From NCBI GenBank assembly GCA_002492075.1, contig DKXD01000082.1, positions 5,825 through 17,805 on the forward strand: a stretch of DNA of 11,981 nucleotides, read 5' to 3'. Made by a program: the position numbers and the translations under genes. The notes beneath the pieces are model-generated. The model did not search any database, had not been told where the DNA came from, and saw nothing but the letters and a program-made list of their open reading frames with translations. Positions 7,557 to 11,981 of the stretch are shown here, piece after piece (position 1 is the stretch's first letter; each line of letters starts with the position of its first letter). This DNA is from Ruminococcaceae bacterium UBA7135 (GTDB lineage Bacteria; Bacillota; Clostridia; Oscillospirales; Ruminococcaceae).

Positions 7557-7586
7557 TTAGATCGGTGTTTTCTTAACTTAACTTTT

Positions 7587-7615
7587 ATTATAACATATTT
7601 GGCGGATTTAATCAA
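7587..7615 (-). promoter_or_regulatory. Sigma-A-type promoter of purB
   Basis: On the minus strand TTGATT (7610-7615), a 17-base spacer and a perfect TATAAT (7587-7592) lie between the terminator of the upstream operon and purB. Transcription should begin near 7580, leaving about 130 untranslated bases before the purB ATG. Confidence 0.85.
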
Positions 7616-7625
7616 GGGGTTTGCG

Positions 7626-7653
7626 AAAAAAACTCCGCTCCCGTGGAGCGGAG
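7626..7653 (-). terminator. Rho-independent terminator of the smpB-lipoprotein operon
   Basis: On the minus strand CTCCGCTCC (7653-7645) and GGAGCGGAG (7641-7633) form a perfect 9-bp GC-rich stem with a 3-base loop, immediately followed by seven Ts (7632-7626). It starts seven bases after the stop of the lipoprotein gene and separates that operon from the purB promoter. Confidence 0.92.
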
Positions 7654-7660
7654 AAACCGT

Positions 7661-8311
7661 TTAAAAGATCTCATACAGTTCATCGACGTTTGTTATGGTG
7701 TAGGTCTGTCCCTTGTAGGTGATCATAATGTTAGGGCAGTCGCGGAACGCGCCCGTTCCGATCTCTTTCAGGCTGTCCGGCAGGGACACCAGCGTAAGCT
7801 TGGGGCAGTCAGCGAACGCATAGTCTTCTAACGTTTTCACTCCGTCGCCGATGGTGAGCTGCTCCAGCTTATCGCAGCCCGAAAACGCGTGAGTTTCTAT
7901 CGTTCGGATAGCTCCGGGAATGATGACGTTGGTTATCTCCGTGCCGCGAAACGCGTGTTCGTCTATTTTCAGAACCGATTTGCCTCCAATGACCGAGGGC
8001 ACGGATATTTTGCCGCCCTCGCCGCGGTAGCGGAGGATATTCACCCCGCCAAGATCGTCCTCGACTTCATAATCCTCCTCCACCTCGGACGTGGATATAT
8101 AGTTGAACCTCGAGGACTTGCTTGAAGGTGTGCTTGTTGGCTCGCCGATTATCGCCGCGCCTCCGCCCCCGCTTGTAACAGGCTCTTTGTATGGCGTTCC
8201 TTTGGACGAACTTGTAACGGCGGGTATCACGGTCGTGTCGTTCTTCTTTTTGCACCCCGAAAGTGTCAGAACGGCGGTTCCGCACAGTAATATACACAGC
8301 AGCCTTTTCAT
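7661..8311 (-). CDS. Lipoprotein with BspA-type leucine-rich repeats (LRR_5)
   Basis: This 216-residue protein is a predicted cell-surface lipoprotein. It begins with a lysine/arginine n-region, a hydrophobic core and the lipobox L-S-G-C with the acylated cysteine at position 20. A Ser/Thr/Pro/Gly-rich linker (about 23-68) and an acidic stretch (76-86) follow. From about residue 90 there are LRR_5/BspA-type repeats marked by H-A-F (119), H-A-F (141), Y-A-F (164) and G-A-F (187), spaced 22-23 residues apart with I-P or L-P turns between them. Such repeats usually mediate protein or surface contact; the partner is unknown. The ATG has AAGGAG (8320-8325), which overlaps the smpB stop codon, so translation is probably coupled to smpB. 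A strong terminator follows. Confidence 0.88.
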   Translation of the reverse strand: MKRLLCILLCGTAVLTLSGCKKKNDTTVIPAVTSSSKGTPYKEPVTSGGGGAAIIGEPTSTPSSKSSRFNYISTSEVEEDYEVEDDLGGVNILRYRGEGGKISVPSVIGGKSVLKIDEHAFRGTEITNVIIPGAIRTIETHAFSGCDKLEQLTIGDGVKTLEDYAFADCPKLTLVSLPDSLKEIGTGAFRDCPNIMITYKGQTYTITNVDELYEIF

Positions 8312-8323
8312 TTTTATATCTCC

Positions 8324-8779
8324 TTATTTGTTACGTTCTTTCAGAGCGCGTTCGATGTCGCGTCCCGCGTCGCGCTTCGCCATATCGTCGCGCTTGTCAT
8401 AGAGCTTCTTGCCCTTGCACAGCCCTACCTGTATTTTAACTTTGCTGTCTTTAAAGTACATAGAAACGGGTATCAGCGTGAAACCACCCTGCTTTACTTG
8501 CCCGAAGAGCTTCATTATCTCTTTTTTGTGCATAAGCAGGCGGCGAACTCTGTATGGGTCGCGGTTGAATATGTTGCCCTTTTCGTAAGGCGCTATGTGC
8601 ATTCCGCGAATAAACATCTCGCCGTTGTCTATGGATATCCACGAATCTTTCAGGTTCACTCCGCCGTTTCGTATAGATTTTACTTCCGTGCCGAACAGCT
8701 CTATTCCCGCTTCATAACTCTCTATAATAAAATATTCGTGCCGAACCTGTCGGTTTTCGGAAATCGTTTTTGTGTTCAT
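8324..8779 (-). CDS. smpB: SsrA-binding protein SmpB
   Basis: SmpB binds tmRNA and delivers it to stalled ribosomes for trans-translation. The 151-residue protein has normal length and the expected features: the N-terminal N-R-x-x-x-H-E-Y-F-I segment, G-T-E-V-K-S-I-R (30-37), L-K-D-S-W-I (43-48), the A-P-Y-E-K-G-N region (63-69), and G-L-C-K-G-K-K-x-Y-D-K-R (119-130). It ends in a basic C-terminal tail that enters the ribosomal mRNA channel. The AAGGAG (8786-8791) and a near-consensus promoter (8821-8849) lie directly upstream, so it heads a two-gene operon with the LRR lipoprotein. No tmRNA gene is visible next to it in this window. Confidence 0.97.
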   Translation of the reverse strand: MNTKTISENRQVRHEYFIIESYEAGIELFGTEVKSIRNGGVNLKDSWISIDNGEMFIRGMHIAPYEKGNIFNRDPYRVRRLLMHKKEIMKLFGQVKQGGFTLIPVSMYFKDSKVKIQVGLCKGKKLYDKRDDMAKRDAGRDIERALKERNK

Positions 8780-8820
8780 TGTTTTCTCCTTACTGTAATG
8801 CAGAAAACCCTGCTTTTAGT

Positions 8821-8849
8821 ATTATATCATAATCTTTCGGAAATTACAA
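8821..8849 (-). promoter_or_regulatory. Sigma-A-type promoter of smpB
   Basis: On the minus strand TTGTAA (8844-8849), a 17-base spacer and TATAAT (8821-8826) precede smpB by about 40 bases. Just upstream, ATCTCT/AGAGAT arms (8865-8870 and 8880-8885) form a small inverted repeat of unknown meaning. Confidence 0.8.
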
Positions 8850-8961
8850 GCGGTTACTTGAAAAATCTCTGTTTCTTTTAGAGATGAGCGGGCGAAAGTC
8901 ATCGTATGTGTGTCGAAAATCGTGCCGATACGATAATTTTTACAAAAGCCGTGCAATACGC

Positions 8962-8990
8962 TTGACAATTCCTTTAAAATGTGATAAAAT
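8962..8990 (+). promoter_or_regulatory. Sigma-A-type promoter of the response regulator gene
   Basis: A perfect TTGACA (8962-8967) and TAAAAT (8985-8990) are separated by 17 bases. They lie about 55 bases upstream of the response regulator ATG and diverge from the smpB promoter. Confidence 0.85.
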
Positions 8991-9045
8991 GTATAAAGAG
9001 GTTAAAAAATCCCCGGCGCGGGGCGAAAGCTTTTCGGAGGTTGCC

Positions 9046-9483
9046 ATGAGCGAGAGAAACACGATACTTATCGTTGATGATTATGAATTTAACCGCCTGC
9101 TGTTAAGCGAAATGTTCCCCGAACGGGACATTTTGGAAGCTGCGGACGGCGCTGAGGGTATAACAACATACGAAAAAAACCGTGATAAAATATGCGCGGT
9201 GCTTACAGATATAATGATGCCGCGTGTAGACGGACTGGGTCTGCTGGATTTTTTCAGCAAGGCAAAGTATATTATGGAAGTGCCGGTGTTCGTTATCAGC
9301 GCGGACAGCTCCAACAAGGTCATCACCAAGGCGTTTCAGCTGGGGGTTGAGGACGTGATAACAAAACCTTTCAACGTAAATTTCGTCAAGAAGCACATTG
9401 ATCATATCATCGAGCTTTACGAGCTTCGCAGAGTGGTTGAGGGAATGGACGGCGCAGATATAACGGACGACGACTTTGTGTAA
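9046..9483 (+). CDS. Orphan single-domain response regulator (CheY-like receiver)
   Basis: The 145-residue protein is a receiver domain with no output domain. It shows the acidic pocket D11-D12, the phosphoacceptor D55 in L-T-D-I-M-M-P, the switch serine S85 in V-I-S-A, and K107 in T-K-P-F. A helical extension (about 112-132) and an acidic tail (D-G-A-D-I-T-D-D-D) follow. No histidine kinase is adjacent, so its phosphodonor and target are unknown; it may act by protein contact like CheY or Spo0F. The start at 9046 is chosen for GGAGG (9036-9040) five bases upstream. The frame is open back to 8884, but that extension crosses the promoter and does not resemble a receiver domain. It has its own promoter and terminator, so it is a single-gene transcript. 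Confidence 0.92.
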   Translation: MSERNTILIVDDYEFNRLLLSEMFPERDILEAADGAEGITTYEKNRDKICAVLTDIMMPRVDGLGLLDFFSKAKYIMEVPVFVISADSSNKVITKAFQLGVEDVITKPFNVNFVKKHIDHIIELYELRRVVEGMDGADITDDDFV

Positions 9484-9497
9484 ACGTAAATAACGAG

Positions 9498-9525
9498 GCT
9501 CCCCCGTGCGCGGGGAGCGTTTTTT
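9498..9525 (+). terminator. Rho-independent terminator of the response regulator gene
   Basis: GCTCCCC (9498-9504) pairs perfectly with GGGGAGC (9512-9518) around a 7-base loop and is followed by G and six Ts (9520-9525). It lies 15 bases after the stop codon. Confidence 0.9.
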
Positions 9526-9549
9526 GTGGAAAATTCCAAAAAAACGCGT

Positions 9550-9585
9550 AATTTTGCAAGATTTCAAAAAAACACTTGCAAAATT
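9550..9585. promoter_or_regulatory. 11-bp inverted repeat over the -35 of the aminotransferase promoter
   Basis: AATTTTGCAAG (9550-9560) and CTTGCAAAATT (9575-9585) are perfect reverse complements separated by 14 bases. The right arm covers the -35 box TTGCAA. This layout suggests an operator for a dimeric regulator that would compete with RNA polymerase. The regulator is not identified. Confidence 0.5.
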
Positions 9586-9604
9586 TTTGAGAATGTGTTA
9601 TAAT
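9576..9604 (+). promoter_or_regulatory. Sigma-A-type promoter of the aminotransferase gene
   Basis: TTGCAA (9576-9581), a 17-base spacer and TATAAT (9599-9604) lie about 50 bases before the aminotransferase ATG. The -35 box is embedded in an inverted repeat. Confidence 0.8.
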
Positions 9605-9657
9605 TGTTTTTAGTGACGGTGGAATATATCCGCTTAATATTCTTGGAGGAAAATATT

Positions 9658-10938
9658 ATGCTTTATACGGAAATGAACAAAGAACAGCTTGCAGCCGAAA
9701 AAGCCGCGCTTACCGCAAAATACGAAGAGTTCAAGGCAAAGGGGCTGAACCTTACTATGGCGCGCGGAGTTCCCGCACCCGAGCAGCTCGACCTTTCGAT
9801 AAATATGCTGCTGCACTGTCTTGACGGAGACACCAAGTCGAAAAGCGGCGCGGACTGCCGTTCTTACGGTGTGCTGGACGGCATTCCCGAGGCGAAAGAG
9901 CTGTTTATGGAGATGCTCGGCGTGGGCGCGGACGAGGTCATAGTCGGCGGCAACTCAAGCTTGCAGATGATGTACGATACTATTATTAGAGCGCTTCAGC
10001 TCGGCGTTCTGGGCAGCGAAAAGCCATGGTGTAAATACGATAAGATAAAGTTCCTTTGCCCCGCTCCCGGATATGACCGCCATTTCGCGATGTGCGAGGC
10101 GTTCGGTATTGAGATGATAACGATTGAATACAAGGAAGACGGTCCCGATATGGACGAGGTGGAACGTCTTGTCGCGTCCGATGAAACGATAAAGGGTATC
10201 TGGTGCGTGCCGATGTACTCAAACCCGACGGGCATTACATACTCCGACGAGGTAGTCCGCCGCTTCGCCAATCTGAAGCCCGCCGCAAAGGACTTCCGCA
10301 TTTTCTGGGACAACGCGTACTGCGTACACCACCTTGTCGATAAGGAACAAGATCATCTTCTCAATATAATTGACGAGTGTAAAAAAGCGGGCAACCCGAA
10401 TATGGTGTTCGAGTTCAGCTCCACCTCTAAGATCAGCTTCCCCGGCGGCGGTCTGGCGGTCATCTGCGCTTCAAAGGACAATATAGATTTCATCAAAAAG
10501 CAAATGGCTATTCAGATAATCGGCTATGACAAGCTCAATCAGCTGCGCCACGCGAAATACTTCAAGAATTTTGAGGGCATTACCGAGCATATGCGTCATC
10601 ACGCCGCGATAATCCGCCCGAAGTTCGAGGTCGTGCTCTACAAGCTGGAGCAGGAGTTGAAGCCCCTTGGCATAGCCAACTGGACAAAGCCTCGCGGCGG
10701 CTACTTCATTTCGTTTGACGGACCGGAAGGCACGGCGAAGCGCATAGTGGCTCTTGCGAAAGAGGCGGGCGTTACGATGACCGACGCGGGTGCTACATAC
10801 CCCTATGGCAAAGACCCGCGCGACAGCAATATCCGTATCGCGCCGACTTATCCGTCCGTGTCCGAACTGCTTCAGGCGATTGATCTGTTCTGTATCTGCG
10901 TTCGTTTGGCTAGCGTGGAAAAGCTGCTTGAAAAGTGA
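9658..10938 (+). CDS. PLP-dependent aspartate aminotransferase, subgroup Ic (PF12897 type)
   Basis: The 426-residue protein is a fold-type I aminotransferase. Visible PLP-site residues are S-N-P-T-G (188-192), D218 and Y221 in W-D-N-A-Y, the Schiff-base lysine K258 in S-T-S-K-I-S-F-P-G-G-G, and the substrate-carboxylate arginine R393 in N-I-R-I-A-P-T-Y-P. The N-terminal T-M-A-R-G-V-P-A-P-E-Q-L-D-L-S and the C-terminal C-V-R-L-A-S-V-E-K-L-L fit the aspartate aminotransferase subgroup typified by Corynebacterium AspT rather than classical AspC. It probably converts aspartate and 2-oxoglutarate to oxaloacetate and glutamate; substrate is family-based inference. The start is set by GGAGGA (9645-9650) seven bases upstream. 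It is a single-gene unit with its own promoter and a possible operator, and hairpins follow the stop. Confidence 0.93.
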   Translation: MLYTEMNKEQLAAEKAALTAKYEEFKAKGLNLTMARGVPAPEQLDLSINMLLHCLDGDTKSKSGADCRSYGVLDGIPEAKELFMEMLGVGADEVIVGGNSSLQMMYDTIIRALQLGVLGSEKPWCKYDKIKFLCPAPGYDRHFAMCEAFGIEMITIEYKEDGPDMDEVERLVASDETIKGIWCVPMYSNPTGITYSDEVVRRFANLKPAAKDFRIFWDNAYCVHHLVDKEQDHLLNIIDECKKAGNPNMVFEFSSTSKISFPGGGLAVICASKDNIDFIKKQMAIQIIGYDKLNQLRHAKYFKNFEGITEHMRHHAAIIRPKFEVVLYKLEQELKPLGIANWTKPRGGYFISFDGPEGTAKRIVALAKEAGVTMTDAGATYPYGKDPRDSNIRIAPTYPSVSELLQAIDLFCICVRLASVEKLLEK

Positions 10939-10959
10939 GCTTATCCCCGAATAAAATCA

Positions 10960-10989
10960 CGGAGCGCGTTACAAGGGCAACGCGCTCCG
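10960..10989. terminator. 11-bp hairpin between convergent genes
   Basis: CGGAGCGCGTT (10960-10970) and AACGCGCTCCG (10979-10989) pair perfectly around an 8-base loop, 21 bases after the aminotransferase stop. No T-tract follows on the plus strand; on the minus strand TGATTTTATT follows, so it may serve the vanZ-like gene instead. Confidence 0.6.
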
Positions 10990-11013
10990 AATTGTATAAA
11001 GAGAGTTGTTTTT

Positions 11014-11054
11014 CGTCCTCTCCTCCGCTTCGTGGAGGAGAGGACGCTGTTTTA
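11014..11054 (+). terminator. 13-bp hairpin with short T-tract between convergent genes
   Basis: CGTCCTCTCCTCC (11014-11026) and GGAGGAGAGGACG (11034-11046) are perfect complements with a 7-base loop, followed on the plus strand by CTGTTTTAA. It most likely ends aminotransferase transcripts and also blocks read-through into the convergent vanZ-like gene, whose stop lies at 11052-11054. Confidence 0.65.
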
Positions 11055-11774
11055 AGGCGATTTTTTAGGCTCATGCGTTCCGGAACATAGATCATTTGCC
11101 GAGGTTTTGCCTTTTTCCGTAAAATTGGGAAAAAGCCTTTTTATCAACAAATACAACAAGTAACCTATGACCGCTCCCAAAGTATTGCAGATCAGATCAT
11201 CAATGCTGCTGTCTCGATTATCAATAAAGCATTGCAGAAACTCTATTAAAAAGCTGCTTGAAAAACCGATCACCGCTGCCTTTAACAAAGAGATTTTTTT
11301 GAATACAAACGTGAGAGCAAGTCCCAAAGGTACGAACAACGCGACGTTTACGGCAAGCTCAAGAATAGTGAACCTTGAATAAAACAGCCACTCCAAATGT
11401 CCTTGACCGATAAAATGCGCCACAATGGGAATAAATTGAGGGGGCTCATAAGAAAACCGCCAAATGTCGTGAAAGATATTTTCCCCGTTGATCATATTCA
11501 GCCAGACACCTTGCCAGAAATACGCCGGAGTTAAAGTCACGCATACTGTCCCGACGCTCCACCCGACAAATAATAATCTGATTATTTCGTTGAGAAGCAA
11601 ACGGCGGCGGATATCCTTGTATTCCGCTCCGAGCTTGTGCTTTTGCAAAGCGCGCCGAACGAACCAATAAACGAGCATTACAGTCAAAACGACGGGCAAT
11701 GAGAAAAAAATATTATCAAAAACCCCCGTTTTTCCGTATATCCAGTCGTATATTTTTCCCAAAAACTGTTTCAT
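11052..11774 (-). CDS. VanZ-like multi-pass membrane protein
   Basis: This 240-residue protein carries the VanZ-like family core near its C-terminus: N-V-A-L-F-V-P-L-G (143-151), then I-E-F-L-Q (E178, Q181), and R187 followed by D-D (192-193), N197, T198 and G200. Hydrophobic segments lie at about 22-40, 63-82, 137-158, 165-184 and 197-214, so it spans the membrane several times. VanZ itself gives low-level teicoplanin resistance by an unclear route, but most chromosomal VanZ-like proteins have no proven link to resistance, and no other van gene is present here. The N-terminal extension before the core is longer than in the shortest family members. The ATG has AAGGGAGC nearby. The basic, polar C-terminal tail is probably cytoplasmic. 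No clear promoter was seen; read-through from the rubrerythrin gene is possible. Confidence 0.85.
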   Translation of the reverse strand: MKQFLGKIYDWIYGKTGVFDNIFFSLPVVLTVMLVYWFVRRALQKHKLGAEYKDIRRRLLLNEIIRLLFVGWSVGTVCVTLTPAYFWQGVWLNMINGENIFHDIWRFSYEPPQFIPIVAHFIGQGHLEWLFYSRFTILELAVNVALFVPLGLALTFVFKKISLLKAAVIGFSSSFLIEFLQCFIDNRDSSIDDLICNTLGAVIGYLLYLLIKRLFPNFTEKGKTSANDLCSGTHEPKKSP

Positions 11775-11836
11775 ATTGCTCCCTTGTTGTAAGTGTGGAT
11801 ATTTTGAAATATTTCCGTTTCCTGTTTTTTATTATT

Positions 11837-11855
11837 CCCCCGCCTACGGCGGGGG
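11837..11855. repeat. CCCCCGCC-TAC-GGCGGGGG palindrome
   Basis: Perfect 8-bp GC arms with a 3-base loop lie 13 bases past the rubrerythrin stop on the minus strand. After the stem the minus strand reads AATAATAAAAAA, with no T-tract, so it is not a standard terminator. The core matches the hairpin at 7530-7546 in arm sequence. Confidence 0.6.
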
Positions 11856-11868
11856 GACGCACTATGTA

Positions 11869-11981
11869 TCAGTAATTCTCCGCGTTGATCTCAAAATACG
11901 ACTGCGGGTGATTGCAAACGGGGCATACGTCGGGGGCGTTCGTGCCAACCACAATATGTCCGCAGTTGCGGCATTCCCACA
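11869..11981 (-). CDS. Rubrerythrin, C-terminal rubredoxin-like domain (partial)
   Basis: Only the last 36 residues are inside the window; the 5' part lies beyond the right edge. They read W-E-C-R-N-C-G-H-I-V-V-G, then C-P-V-C-N-H-P-Q-S-Y-F-E, ending in N-A-E-N-Y. The two C-x-x-C pairs (visible residues 3/6 and 19/22) are the iron ligands of the rubredoxin-like Fe(SCys)4 centre, and A-P-D-V-C-P-V-C and H-P-Q-S-Y-F are typical of rubrerythrin tails. Rubrerythrin reduces hydrogen peroxide in anaerobes, with electrons entering through this centre. The diiron four-helix domain is not visible here, so a related protein sharing only the tail cannot be excluded. Its presence supports an anaerobic host. 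Confidence 0.88.
   Translation of the reverse strand, partial: WECRNCGHIVVGTNAPDVCPVCNHPQSYFEINAENY

Noticed and set aside
8884..9045. N-terminal extension of the response regulator
   Set aside because: It would cross the promoter at 8962-8990, lacks a ribosome binding site and does not resemble a receiver domain; 9046 has a good GGAGG.
10910..11095. 61-codon minus-strand open frame in the convergent gap
   Set aside because: It runs through two strong hairpins, overlaps both real genes and has no recognisable product.
11052..11774. VanZ-like gene as evidence of glycopeptide resistance
   Set aside because: No vanHAX, regulators or mobile element are present, and VanZ-like proteins are common in chromosomes without such resistance.

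Overview
The window looks like chromosomal, non-mobile DNA from a low-to-mid GC Firmicute, most likely a gut-type Clostridia/Oscillospirales (Ruminococcaceae-like) organism. The reasons are the AGGAGG-type ribosome binding sites, the strong sigma-A-like promoters with 17-bp spacers, the recJ-rel-MBL gene order, the long-form PurB, the LRR_5 lipoprotein, and short GC-rich hairpins between genes. This assignment is inference from gene content; no rRNA or other marker is present. I see no transposase, integrase, phage gene, CRISPR array, tRNA or rRNA.

Layout. From the left edge to 8779 all genes are on the minus strand. Read in the direction of transcription, from high to low coordinates, they are: smpB and an LRR lipoprotein (one operon, ended by a strong terminator at 7626-7653); purB (own promoter, structured 5' leader); recJ (behind a 172-nt structured spacer); rel (bifunctional (p)ppGpp synthetase/hydrolase); a membrane-anchored GIY-YIG domain protein; an MBL-fold hydrolase; and the first 27 codons of a probable DUF4870-like membrane protein cut by the left edge. 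On the plus strand a promoter drives an orphan single-domain response regulator (9046-9483), which has its own terminator. It is followed by a PF12897-type aspartate aminotransferase (9658-10938) with a promoter and an overlapping 11-bp inverted repeat. The right end returns to the minus strand: a VanZ-like membrane protein and the C-terminal rubredoxin-like tail of a rubrerythrin cut by the right edge.

How the genes relate. recJ, rel and the MBL gene form a conserved Firmicute neighbourhood (repair nuclease, stringent response, metallo-hydrolase). purB just upstream supplies AMP, the branch of purine metabolism that feeds ATP for (p)ppGpp synthesis. smpB serves ribosome rescue. These are mostly housekeeping functions.

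I do not see a clear new defence or mobile system. The less explained parts are RNA- or operator-like: a possible three-way-junction RNA in the purB leader, mutually exclusive hairpins between purB and recJ, an inverted repeat over the -35 of the aminotransferase promoter, and a degenerate heptamer repeat with a palindrome upstream of rel. The membrane-anchored GIY-YIG protein beside rel is the least understood protein. No gene-free stretch exceeds 300 bases.
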